From NCBI RefSeq assembly GCF_017104715.1, contig NZ_JAAGPI010000006.1, positions 62,001 to 126,000 on the forward strand: 64,000 nt of DNA, given 5' to 3'. The stretch is from Burkholderia sp. Ac-20365. Its GTDB lineage: Bacteria; Pseudomonadota; Gammaproteobacteria; Burkholderiales; Burkholderiaceae. The notes under the pieces were generated by a model. That model worked only from the letters and a program-made list of their open reading frames with translations, had not been told where the DNA came from and made no database searches. Positions 41,355 to 49,596 of the stretch are shown here, piece by piece (position 1 is the first letter of the stretch; each line of letters opens with the position of its first letter). Both the position numbers and the translations under genes were made by a program.

Positions 41355-43465
41355 GTTTCGTGATGGCTCGCTTTTTGCGCAGACGGCGGACCGTCGCCGC
41401 TGACGTAGCGTTGCCACATCGCGTGGAATGCTGCGTCGAGACTGCGTGCAAAACGCGGCGCGTCGCCCAGCGGAGAGTTTAGCATTCGTGCGCGCAACGT
41501 TCCGCGCAAGTGCGCCAGCGCTGTGCGATCGTTCGAGAAGGCGACGGCCTTCTCCACGTACGCCTGTCTGTCCGGCGCGATCCATTCTTCGAGTCCGACC
41601 GTGTGCAGCATGCTTTCGCAGATATGCATGACGAAGCGGTCGCCTGTGAGACAGAGCACGGGCACACCCATCCATAGCGCTTCGGCCGTCGTCGTGCCGG
41701 CGGAATACGGATAGGGACTGAGCGCGATATCGACGCGGTTATAGGCGGCAAAGTATTGATCTCGCGGCGATTCGCCTTCCAGCGTCAGGCGCTGCGGCGC
41801 TATGTCATGTGCAGCGAATTTGCGGGCAATCGCTTGCTGGATGTCGTGTGCTTCGAGTTCGCGCGCTTTCAGAAACAGACGGGAGCGAGGTATCGCGTGT
41901 AGCAGTTGCGACCAGAGCGCGACAACGTCGTCGGTGACCTTGGTGAGCTTTCCGAAAAAGCCGAACGTGACCGTGCCTGTTGCGAACATGGGTGGCGGCG
42001 CGGCCTCGACATCATAGGGCGGCGGTGTGAAGCACAAGTAGCTGTCGGGCAGGCGCCACGGCTGTTCGACGAAGTGACTTTCTTCGCTTGCGGGCAGCAC
42101 GTGACGGTCGCCGATGACGTAATCGATCGCCTCGCATCCCGTCGTCGCGAAGAAGCCAATCCAGCTCGCCTGCACGGGCGCAGGCTTCCAGCAGAACATG
42201 GGCAGTCCGGACCATGCGGTGTGACCGGCCAGATCGATCAATATATCGATGTTGTCGGCGAGAACGCGCTGCGCCGCGGACCCGGTGTCGAGCGCCACCA
42301 GGCTGTGCCACGCGCTGAAGTGCGTCTTGAGTCTCGCGCTGACCTCGTCTTCGGCGGGATGCGTTGCATACGCGACCGGTTCGATGCGGGCCCGGTCGAT
42401 GTGCGCGAGCACGTTCTCCAGAAAGATGCCCACGGGATGCTGCCGCAGATCGGGTGACACAAAACCCACCCGCAGCGGGCGACCCGCGGCATGAGCGGCC
42501 CGCTGCTGCCGGTCGTGATGAAACGGACGCGCCCGGCTGGCCATCACACGGCCATAGTGCCGTGCATCGTTCAGAAACTGCGCGGGGGTCACGTGAGGCG
42601 AACCGGCTGAGCAAAACAGCAGCCGCTGAAGCGCCAGGGTCGCTGCGTGAGGATCGCGTTCATGGGCCGCGCGATAGGCGTCGATCGCTCCGTCCATGTC
42701 GCCCTGCGCGCGCAGAATATCGCCCAGACACACATACATCGATGCATTGGGCGCGCATGTCTGCATCGCGCGACGGCAATGCGTCAGCGCCTCGCCATAC
42801 TGTTTCTGCTTGAGCAGGACCAGCGACAGGTTGTGATGGATAGCGGAATCGGGCGGATCGAGTTCGACTGCGCGCCGGTAACACGCGACGGCCGCAGCAA
42901 GGTCGTCGAGCCCCTGGTACGCATTGCCCAGATTGTTGTGCGCCTGCGCGAGTGCAGGGGCGAGTTCCACCGCCCTCTGTGCGGTACTCACCGCAAGCGC
43001 ATACGACTTCTGACGACGGAATACGGCGGACAGATTGACGTAAGCCTGCGCGAAATCCGGGCGTAATGCGATGGCATGGCGATAACTGGCCGCCGCTGCT
43101 TCAAGCTCGCCCGTGTCTCTCAGCGCGTTACCCAGATTGTTGTGCGCTTCGGCATAGTCCGGCCGCAGCGCGAGCGCGCGCCGGTGCTGCGCGATTGCCT
43201 GGCCGGGCCGCCCGCGTTCGCGCAACACGATGCCCAGATCGTTGCAACACACCGCATCGGGGCGCACCGTCAGCGACTGTTCCATCAGTGCAATGCCCGC
43301 TTCGTGTTGCCCGGTCTGACAGGCGAGCAGCCCAAGCCGATGCAGTGCATCCGGTTGTCGAGGCTGCGCCTGCAGTATCTGCCCGTAAAGCGCCTTTGCC
43401 TCGGCAAGCCGGCCAGCCCGGTGATGGTCGAGGGCGGCGTCGAGCCGCTGTTCGGTATCGTTCAT
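41351..43465 (-). CDS. TPR-containing GT41 glycosyltransferase (O-GlcNAc-transferase-like)
   Basis: Cytoplasmic glycosyltransferase of 704 residues. About nine tetratricopeptide repeats (about 5-300, such as YAEAHNNLGNALRDTGELEAA) precede the GT41 catalytic region (about 330-690). That region has RVGFVSPDLRQHPVG (His343), LAGHTAWSG, APVQASWIGFFATTG, a Lys at 509 matching the catalytic Lys and YPYSAGTTTAEALWMGVPVL. Family members attach sugars to Ser/Thr or Asn of proteins; the HMW1C adhesin glycosyltransferase is a distant relative. Its position, tail to tail with the exoprotein, suggests that protein as acceptor. ATG 43465 is used; a GTG 18 bases upstream is possible. Confidence 0.88.
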   Translation of the reverse strand: MNDTEQRLDAALDHHRAGRLAEAKALYGQILQAQPRQPDALHRLGLLACQTGQHEAGIALMEQSLTVRPDAVCCNDLGIVLRERGRPGQAIAQHRRALALRPDYAEAHNNLGNALRDTGELEAAAASYRHAIALRPDFAQAYVNLSAVFRRQKSYALAVSTAQRAVELAPALAQAHNNLGNAYQGLDDLAAAVACYRRAVELDPPDSAIHHNLSLVLLKQKQYGEALTHCRRAMQTCAPNASMYVCLGDILRAQGDMDGAIDAYRAAHERDPHAATLALQRLLFCSAGSPHVTPAQFLNDARHYGRVMASRARPFHHDRQQRAAHAAGRPLRVGFVSPDLRQHPVGIFLENVLAHIDRARIEPVAYATHPAEDEVSARLKTHFSAWHSLVALDTGSAAQRVLADNIDILIDLAGHTAWSGLPMFCWKPAPVQASWIGFFATTGCEAIDYVIGDRHVLPASEESHFVEQPWRLPDSYLCFTPPPYDVEAAPPPMFATGTVTFGFFGKLTKVTDDVVALWSQLLHAIPRSRLFLKARELEAHDIQQAIARKFAAHDIAPQRLTLEGESPRDQYFAAYNRVDIALSPYPYSAGTTTAEALWMGVPVLCLTGDRFVMHICESMLHTVGLEEWIAPDRQAYVEKAVAFSNDRTALAHLRGTLRARMLNSPLGDAPRFARSLDAAFHAMWQRYVSGDGPPSAQKASHHET

Positions 43466-43510
43466 ATCGCCCGGTGATTGCACGGATAGCGCCCTATGTG
43501 TCGATGCAGA

Positions 43511-44299
43511 TCAACCGGGCTTCAGTATCGTCGACGCCATGTCGTCCGGATCGACGATCCACACGGCCAGTGCACTGAAGTTGTCATGGCTTGCGGGCGC
43601 GAGCGCATGCACGCGCGCCGCGAGTGCGCCGAGCCACGCATCCGGGGTCGCGGCGTCGCCGAGCGCCTCGCTCATATAGGTTTCGTCGACGTATTCCCAC
43701 AAGCCGTCGCTGCACAGCAGGAATGCGTCGCGATCGAGCAGACCGTACGTGCCTTCGACGCCGTCGATTTCCAGCTCGCCAGTTGTGCCGAGCGCGGCGA
43801 GCAACACATTGCGGCGCGGATGACGACGCGCCTGGCCCGGTGTGATCAGGCGCGCGTCGATCATCTCCTGAACGAGACTGTGGTCGCGCGTTTGCACGCT
43901 GACCTGCCCGCCGCGAAAACAGTAAAGTCGCGAATCGCCGCAATGCGCCCATGCCGCGGTGCGCAGTTCGCAGTCGATCGCGAGCAGCACGACGGTCGAG
44001 CGCATGTCTTTCAACGCGACATCGCCGTGCGCCTGTTCTTCCAGAATATTCGCGTTCGCATTCTCAATCGCTCTGACGAGGCGTTGGCCAGTCGGCGGCA
44101 ATTCTGCAACCGTCAGGTAGCGCAAGTCCGCGAGTACGCTGTTGACGACGATTGCCGATGCGGTATCGCCGCCGCCGTGTCCGCCCGCGCCGTCCGCGAG
44201 CACGCAGTAGTAAAGGCGCTCGCTCGACCAGTCGCCTATCGCGTCCTCGTTGCGCTGCCGGCCGCCGCGATCGCTCAGGCTTGCTGTGGCAAGTCGCAC
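43511..44299 (-). CDS. pppA: PP2C-type Ser/Thr phosphatase (PppA-like)
   Basis: Metal-dependent protein phosphatase of 262 residues. Metal-binding motifs are all present: NEDAIGDW, LADGAGGHGGG, AHCGDSRLYCF, LLCSDGLWEYV and ASHDNFSALAVWI. In T6SS loci PppA removes the phosphate that PpkA puts on the FHA protein. Kinase and phosphatase are here separated by 10 kb with the CHAT-secretion-GT41 module in between. The start is GTG at 44299 with AGAGG upstream, inside the end of the preceding gene (25-base overlap), so the two are coupled. Confidence 0.92.
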   Translation of the reverse strand: MRLATASLSDRGGRQRNEDAIGDWSSERLYYCVLADGAGGHGGGDTASAIVVNSVLADLRYLTVAELPPTGQRLVRAIENANANILEEQAHGDVALKDMRSTVVLLAIDCELRTAAWAHCGDSRLYCFRGGQVSVQTRDHSLVQEMIDARLITPGQARRHPRRNVLLAALGTTGELEIDGVEGTYGLLDRDAFLLCSDGLWEYVDETYMSEALGDAATPDAWLGALAARVHALAPASHDNFSALAVWIVDPDDMASTILKPG

Positions 44300-45102
44300 A
44301 GGAAGCCTCTGGCCGGACCGGGCTCAGCCGACGGTGCGCGCGATTGTTCGGAGAGGATGCCCAGTACGATCAGGATCGCGACGCGGTTCTCCGCGGCAAT
44401 GTCGATGCCAAGCGTATGGCTGATCCACTCGCCGATACTCGTTGCGGCGAAGTCGGCTGGCAAAGAGCCTTTTTTGAGCGTCACGCCGAGCTTTCGGGCG
44501 CGATAGTGATACGACGCAATCCCATAGCGGGCTGCGATCTGCGACAGTCCGCCCTTTTCGTTCGACAGCCAGCCCAGACTTCCCGACAGTAGCAACCAGT
44601 CGGGATCGTCGAGTCCCGCGATGAAGCGCGCGGCAGACTCACGCACGGTTTGCTCGTCGAGCCCGTACTGGATCAGCGCGGAGCCAACGGGATCGCTTTG
44701 CGCGGCCGCCTGCTGCTCGACTTCGGCCAGCACGCTTTCATCGTCGAACGATACGTTGCGTTGATGCGCGGCATTACGCAGGCAATCGATCAGGTAGCGG
44801 CGAAAGTACGCGCACACCGCATGACCGCTCGATGGCGCGCTGTGCAATGGAAACGCTTCCGGGTGCGGATTTGCGGCTTCGAGGCGGAAAACCTTGAAGT
44901 AGATGAACTGCGAAATGAGTTCTTCCTTGTCTTCGCCTAGCGCCTGTAGTTCGAATGGATGGTATCCCTGCAACGCATGGCGCACGACCCTGTAGATCGA
45001 AGCCATCTCTTCGTGATTCAGAGATGTGCGTCGTTGCCACAGGTCAGGTAACGCACTGTCGCACGCGCACTCGGCTGCGTGTGCGCTTTCAATGTGTGTC
45101 AC
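44275..45102 (-). CDS. Sigma-factor-like protein coupled to pppA, function unclear
   Basis: Protein of 275 residues that I recognise only by architecture. The first half, with FIYFKVFRLEA and AYFRRYLIDCLRNAAHQRNVSFDD, resembles sigma-70 region 2. The second half, with GLSQIAARYGIASYHYRARKLGV, resembles a region 4 helix-turn-helix. Similarity is weak, and the role as a transcription factor is inference. It begins with GTG at 45102 and faces the tss operon across the 676-base AT-rich intergenic region, a place that suits a regulator of that promoter. It overlaps pppA by 25 bases. Confidence 0.6.
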   Translation of the reverse strand: MTHIESAHAAECACDSALPDLWQRRTSLNHEEMASIYRVVRHALQGYHPFELQALGEDKEELISQFIYFKVFRLEAANPHPEAFPLHSAPSSGHAVCAYFRRYLIDCLRNAAHQRNVSFDDESVLAEVEQQAAAQSDPVGSALIQYGLDEQTVRESAARFIAGLDDPDWLLLSGSLGWLSNEKGGLSQIAARYGIASYHYRARKLGVTLKKGSLPADFAATSIGEWISHTLGIDIAAENRVAILIVLGILSEQSRAPSAEPGPARGFLCDLPQQA

Positions 45103-45121
45103 ATGTCACCCCGCATGATGA

Positions 45122-45140
45122 GCACAGCGTCACGCTGTGC
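45122..45140. repeat. Palindrome next to the sigma-like gene start
   Basis: GCACAGCG-TCA-CGCTGTGC, two perfect 8-base arms, 20 bases before the GTG of the sigma-like gene. It could be an operator or a hairpin in its leader. Confidence 0.55.
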
Positions 45141-45317
45141 GGATTCACTTCCCGATGTTCGATACGTGTCAGTTCGTTTGAAGCAGGGGATGCCGGAATG
45201 CGGCTACGACTATCGGCACGCTGTTATCGGGCGTGACCGGGAGAACCTGATTTTCGCCTAAACACTGCGAAAAGCAACGCTTTAGGTATTGCACATTGAA
45301 CGACAAAAGCTATATGA

Positions 45318-45380
45318 GGGTTTACCTTGCGGCATTCGATTTCAATACGTTTTCATTTTGGTAAACCCGATACGTTTACC
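45318..45380. repeat. GTTTACC/GGTAAAC repeats in the tss promoter region
   Basis: GGGTTTACC (45318-45326) is inverted as GGTAAACCC (45360-45368), both perfect 9-base arms. A third copy GTTTACC (45374-45380) makes GGTAAAC-N7-GTTTACC a 21-base dyad. Three copies of the same heptamer in 63 bases of AT-rich DNA suggest binding sites for a dimeric regulator, about 400-460 bases before tssA. Confidence 0.55.
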
Positions 45381-45778
45381 AGTGACAATGATCTCGATTG
45401 GTGAGTAATTCGTCATCAATGAACAGAGCGTGACACTGTGTGAACAATGATCAGAAAGTACTGTATATCGTCATCTAACTGTTTTTTTAAGGCACTTAAG
45501 AAGTATTGTATGGAGCAGTTTTTCGCGGCGTCTCTTTCAGATTCGTGACTATGAAGCAGGTCCTTTTAATTTGAATATTGCGTGCTATCCTCATATCGGT
45601 CTGTGGTCGAAATGTCCGTAGCGAAGCATCACGGTATCGTGTATTTCTATAGGCATTGCGTATTAATTTGTTGTAGATCGGTTTGAATAAGACCGGATTC
45701 GGAAGTTACCGTGGCGTGCCTCGTCGCGAGGGATCAGCACGCTAAAACTATTCGTTTCAGACTGAAGCCGATACAACA

Positions 45779-46831
45779 ATGGCCACGCTCGATGCCGGGG
45801 TACTGCTTGCCGATATATCGCCTGACAGCCCATGCGGGGACGACGTCGAGTACGACCCGATGTTTCTCGAACTCGAACAGGTCGTGCACGGCAAACCGGA
45901 AGTCCAGTACGGCGACACGGTAGTCGCCGCCACACCGCCTGACTGGAAGACAGCTCAAGCCCTCTCTCTCGAACTGTTCAACAGGAGCCGCGACTTGCGT
46001 GTCGCCGCACATCTTGTGCGCGCGCTCCTGAACCGCCAGGGCTTCACGGGTCTTGCCGAAGGAATGGGCCTGATCGAAGGCCTGCTCGAACGGCATTGGG
46101 ATCACGTCTATCCGCAACTCGATCCTGACGACGATAACGATCCAACCGCGCGCATCAATGCGCTGGCCGTGCTCGTCGAACAGGCGGGCATGCTGCTGGA
46201 TGTGCGCGACACTGCGTTTGCCGCGTCGCGCACGCATGGAATCGTGCGTCTGCGCGACATCGAATATGCGATGGGCGATACGCCCGTACCCGAGGGCGTC
46301 GAACCGCCGACGCTCGCCTCGATCGACGCGGCAATCGCCGACGTGCGAGACGAAGCGGCAACCGTGCATGCCGCGTTGCTCGCTGCGCGCCAGAGCAACA
46401 TCCGCATTGAATTGCTGTTGACGGAGCGCGTCGGCGCGGCTCAGGCGATCGACCTGTCGCCGCTGTCGCGTCTGTTGCAACAGGCGGCCGGCTTCCTCGG
46501 CGAGCGAATCGGCGGCGCTGGCCAGCAGGCAGAGGGCGACGCGCTAGCCGGCGAAGGCGGGGATGACGCGACGGCCGGCGCAGGTGGCGCGGGCGGCGCA
46601 GGTGGATCGGCGCGCGCGGCACCCAGCGGAGAAGTCAACAGCCGCGAAGACGTGATCCGTTTGCTCGACAAGATCTGCGCCTATTACGAACAGCATGAAC
46701 CGTCGAGCCCGTTGCCGTTGTTGCTGGCACGGGCGCGCCGTCTGGTGGACAAGAGCTTCATGGAGATATTGCAGGACCTCGCGCCGGAAGGTCTCGGCCA
46801 GGCCCGGCAGGTTGGCGGTATCGAAGAATAG
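45779..46831 (+). CDS. tssA: T6SS protein TssA
   Basis: Cytoplasmic T6SS assembly factor of 350 residues that helps place the baseplate and prime or cap the growing sheath. The ImpA_N domain (about 10-130) has the signature SPDSPCGDDVEYDP and the GLIEGLLERHWDHVYPQLDPDDD block. A Gly/Ala-rich linker (about 245-285) leads to a short C-terminal domain with REDVIRLLDKICAYYEQHEPSSPLPLLLARARRL. It is the first gene of the operon; no strong ribosome site precedes the ATG, so initiation may be weak. Confidence 0.94.
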   Translation: MATLDAGVLLADISPDSPCGDDVEYDPMFLELEQVVHGKPEVQYGDTVVAATPPDWKTAQALSLELFNRSRDLRVAAHLVRALLNRQGFTGLAEGMGLIEGLLERHWDHVYPQLDPDDDNDPTARINALAVLVEQAGMLLDVRDTAFAASRTHGIVRLRDIEYAMGDTPVPEGVEPPTLASIDAAIADVRDEAATVHAALLAARQSNIRIELLLTERVGAAQAIDLSPLSRLLQQAAGFLGERIGGAGQQAEGDALAGEGGDDATAGAGGAGGAGGSARAAPSGEVNSREDVIRLLDKICAYYEQHEPSSPLPLLLARARRLVDKSFMEILQDLAPEGLGQARQVGGIEE

Positions 46832-46909
46832 TCGTCGGGGAGTCGTCAGCATCGTAACGGATACGCCGCCCCGCCTGTCGACGGTGCGGCGTCAACCAGG
46901 GGAACTGTC

Positions 46910-47410
46910 GTGGCCAAAGAAAGCAGTCAGAAATTCATTGCACGCAATCGCGCGCCGCGCGTGCAGATCGAGTACGACGTCGAAGTGTATGGCTCGGAGA
47001 AGAAGGTGAATCTGCCTTTTGTGATGGGCGTGCTGGCCGACCTCTCCGGACAGCCAGCGGATCCGCTCGCGCCCGTTGCAGACCGCAAGTTTCTCGAAAT
47101 CGACGTCGACAACTTCGATGAACGCCTGAAGTCGATGAAGCCGCGCGTCGCGGTCCAGGTGCCGAACATGTTGACGGGCGAAGGCAATCTTGCCGTCGAC
47201 ATGACCTTCGAAAGCATGGACGACTTCTCTCCTGCCGCAGTCGCACGCAAGGTCGACGCGCTGTCGAAGCTGCTCGAAGCGCGCGGCCAGTTGCAGAACC
47301 TCTTGACTTACATGGATGGCAAGACAGGCGCCGAGGAGTTGATCGCGAAGGTGCTGAACGACCCGGCCTTGCTGCAATCGCTCGCATCCGCGCCGAAGCC
47401 ACAGGAATAA
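46910..47410 (+). CDS. tssB: T6SS sheath protein TssB (VipA)
   Basis: Small sheath subunit of 166 residues that pairs with TssC to form the contractile sheath. It has RNRAPRVQIEYDVEVYG and KVNLPFVMGVLADLSG, followed by a DNFDERLKSMKPRV segment, all canonical. The start is GTG (first residues MAKESSQKF) with AGGGGA upstream. It lies 78 bases after tssA and 29 bases before tssC. Confidence 0.97.
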   Translation: MAKESSQKFIARNRAPRVQIEYDVEVYGSEKKVNLPFVMGVLADLSGQPADPLAPVADRKFLEIDVDNFDERLKSMKPRVAVQVPNMLTGEGNLAVDMTFESMDDFSPAAVARKVDALSKLLEARGQLQNLLTYMDGKTGAEELIAKVLNDPALLQSLASAPKPQE

Positions 47411-47439
47411 GCGCGACTGACTAACAGTGGAGTCTGACC

Positions 47440-48936
47440 ATGGCCGAACCCACCCCGGAAGGACAAGTCCAGCAGACCGAGGGCACGCTCGAGATGAGCG
47501 ACTTCGCGAATCTGCTGCAGAAGGAATTCAAGCCGAAAAGCGACAAGGCAAAGGAAGCCGTCGAAACAGCCGTGCGCACGCTGGCCGAACAGGCGCTGCG
47601 CGATACCGCTGTTATTTCCAATGACGTGCTGGCGACGATCGAAAGCCTGATCGCCCAGATCGACAAGAAACTCAGCGATCAGATCAACCTGATCATCCAC
47701 TCGGAAGAGTTCCAGAAAGTGGAGAGTGCGTGGCGCGGTCTGCACTATCTGGTGAATAACACCGAGACGGACGAAACGCTGAAGATTCGCGTGATGAACA
47801 TTTCGAAGGGCGAGTTGCACAAGACGCTCAAGAAGTACAAAGGCACTGCATGGGATCAGAGCCCGTTCTTCAAGAAGCTCTATGAAGAAGAATATGGCCA
47901 GTTCGGTGGCGAGCCTTATGGATCGCTGGTCGCCGACTACTACTTCGACAACAGCGGCCCGGATGTCGACCTGCTGACGCAGATGGCGAAGATATCGGCC
48001 GCCGCCCATGCGCCGTTTATCTCTGCCGCGGACCCGTCGGTGATGTTGATGGATTCGTGGCAGGAGCTGGCGAACCCGCGCGATCTGACGAAGATCTTCC
48101 AGACGCCCGAGCATGCCGCGTGGCGCTCGCTGCGCGAATCGGAAGACTCGCGCTATATCGGTCTTGCGATGCCGCGCTTTCTCGCGCGTGCGCCGTATGG
48201 CGCGAAGACGAACCCGGTCGAGGAATTCGATTTCGAGGAAGACACCGCGGGCGCGGACAGCAGCAAATATACGTGGGCCAACGCCGCCTATGCGATGGCG
48301 ACCAACATCAACCGCTCATTCAAGATGTACGGCTGGTGCTCGCGGATTCGCGGCATTGAATCGGGCGGTGCGGTGGAAGGCTTGCCGGTGCATTCGTTCC
48401 CGACCGACGACGGCGGCGTCGACATGAAGTGCCCCACCGAAATCGCGATCAGCGACCGGCGCGAGGCGGAGCTGGCCAAGAACGGCTTCATGCCGCTGGT
48501 GCACAAGAAGAACTCGGATTTTGCGGCGTTTATCGGTGCGCAATCGCTGCACAAGCCCGCCGAATACGAAGACGCCGATGCAACCGCCAATGCGAATCTG
48601 GCGGCGCGCCTGCCATATCTGTTTGCATGCAGCCGTTTTGCGCACTACCTGAAGTGCATCGTGCGCGACAAGATCGGCAGCTTCAAGGAAAAGGACGACA
48701 TGCAGCGCTGGCTGCAGAACTGGATCCTGCAATACGTCGACGGCGACCCGGCCCATTCCACGGAAGAGTCGAAAGCTCGCCGGCCGCTAGCCGCAGCTGA
48801 AGTCGTGATCGAAGAAGTCGAAGGCAACCCGGGTTACTACACCTCGAAGTTTTTCCTGCGTCCGCATTATCAGTTGGAAGGCCTGACCGTGTCGTTGCGG
48901 CTGGTCTCGAAGCTTCCGTCCGCCAAGGCGGCTTGA
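47440..48936 (+). CDS. tssC: T6SS sheath protein TssC (VipB)
   Basis: Large sheath subunit of 498 residues, full length for the family. Conserved stretches include SEEFQKVESAWRGLHYLV, ADYYFDNSGPDVDLL, FLARAPYGAKTNPVEEFDFEE and the C-terminal NPGYYTSKFFLRPHYQLEG. It forms the outer helical layer with TssB around the Hcp tube and is recycled by ClpV. Confidence 0.98.
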   Translation: MAEPTPEGQVQQTEGTLEMSDFANLLQKEFKPKSDKAKEAVETAVRTLAEQALRDTAVISNDVLATIESLIAQIDKKLSDQINLIIHSEEFQKVESAWRGLHYLVNNTETDETLKIRVMNISKGELHKTLKKYKGTAWDQSPFFKKLYEEEYGQFGGEPYGSLVADYYFDNSGPDVDLLTQMAKISAAAHAPFISAADPSVMLMDSWQELANPRDLTKIFQTPEHAAWRSLRESEDSRYIGLAMPRFLARAPYGAKTNPVEEFDFEEDTAGADSSKYTWANAAYAMATNINRSFKMYGWCSRIRGIESGGAVEGLPVHSFPTDDGGVDMKCPTEIAISDRREAELAKNGFMPLVHKKNSDFAAFIGAQSLHKPAEYEDADATANANLAARLPYLFACSRFAHYLKCIVRDKIGSFKEKDDMQRWLQNWILQYVDGDPAHSTEESKARRPLAAAEVVIEEVEGNPGYYTSKFFLRPHYQLEGLTVSLRLVSKLPSAKAA

Positions 48937-48981
48937 CGGAATTCCATTATCAGTGGCGAACCGATTTGACTGGAGAAGAAC

Positions 48982-49476
48982 ATGGCCGTCGATATGTTCA
49001 TTAAGCTGGGTGACATCAAGGGCGAATCTCAGGATAAGAGCCATAAGGATGAGATCGATGTACTCGCGTGGAGCTGGGGGCTGAGCCAGAGCGGCACGAT
49101 GCATCTGGGAACGGGCGGCGGGGCCGGCAAGGTGAACGTGCAGGACATATCGTTCACCAAATACGTCGACAAGGCGACGCCGACGATCATGCTGTCCTGC
49201 GCGAAGGGCTCGCACATCGACTCAGTCGTTCTGACCGTGCGCAAGGCTGGCGGCGACAATCCACTCGAGTACTACAAGGTCACACTGACCGCGTGCCTGA
49301 TCAGTTCGTATTCGACGGGCGGCTCGGGTGGCGAGGATCGCTTCACCGAGAACGTGACGCTGAACTTCGAGCAGTTCCACGTCGAATATCAGCCGCAGAA
49401 CGCGAAGGGCGCGAAGGAAGGTGGGGTCGTCGAGATGAAGTGGAACATCGTCAAGAACGACGCAACCAACGGCTAG
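48982..49476 (+). CDS. hcp: T6SS tube protein Hcp (TssD)
   Basis: Inner-tube protein of 164 residues, assembling as stacked hexamers that carry effectors. It shows MAVDMFIKLGDIKGESQD, DEIDVLAWSWGLSQSG and the KMNIV-like ending MKWNIVKN. ATG has TGGAGAAG upstream, a strong site. Two large perfect hairpins follow the stop codon and may raise the level of hcp mRNA relative to the downstream genes. Confidence 0.97.
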   Translation: MAVDMFIKLGDIKGESQDKSHKDEIDVLAWSWGLSQSGTMHLGTGGGAGKVNVQDISFTKYVDKATPTIMLSCAKGSHIDSVVLTVRKAGGDNPLEYYKVTLTACLISSYSTGGSGGEDRFTENVTLNFEQFHVEYQPQNAKGAKEGGVVEMKWNIVKNDATNG

Positions 49477-49486
49477 CAGCAGCTTA

Positions 49487-49555
49487 CCGCCGCGCCTCGG
49501 GGTGTGTGGCGCGGCGGCATTGCGATGCCATCGCGCAAGCGCCGGCATCGCAATG
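49487..49555 (+). promoter_or_regulatory. Two tandem perfect hairpins after hcp
   Basis: CCGCCGCGCC (49487-49496) pairs with GGCGCGGCGG (49508-49517) over an 11-base loop. CATTGCGATGCC (49518-49529) pairs with GGCATCGCAATG (49544-49555) over a 14-base loop. They are directly adjacent and fill most of the 120-base gap to tagJ. There is no T run, so a partial terminator or a 3' mRNA stabiliser for hcp is more likely than full termination. Confidence 0.75.
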
Positions 49556-49596
49556 TGGTGCAGCAGCATTGACCCGGCCTGACGGAGCGAACTGAC

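Larger units (their letters stand above)
45103..45778. promoter_or_regulatory. AT-rich intergenic region between regulator and tss operon
   Basis: The longest non-coding stretch in the window and clearly AT-richer than the genes, with runs such as GTTTTTTTAAGG. No convincing coding frame is seen. It must hold the divergent promoters for the sigma-like/pppA unit and the tssA operon. I see no convincing -24/-12 (sigma-54) element. Two repeat structures are listed separately. Confidence 0.7.

Noticed and set aside
40155..41675. 506-codon minus-strand frame across the exoprotein and GT41 ends
   Set aside because: It crosses two well-supported genes in other frames and has a low-complexity Arg-rich product.
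45103..45778. Sigma-54 promoter before tssA
   Set aside because: GGCAC and TGGAGC stretches were checked, but none has GG and GC at the required 10-base distance with a TTGC-like -12 element.
48937..48981. GGAATTCCATTATC before hcp as another IclR-type operator
   Set aside because: The half-sites do not have the N3 spacing or TGGAAT order of the catabolic motif, and the context is unrelated.
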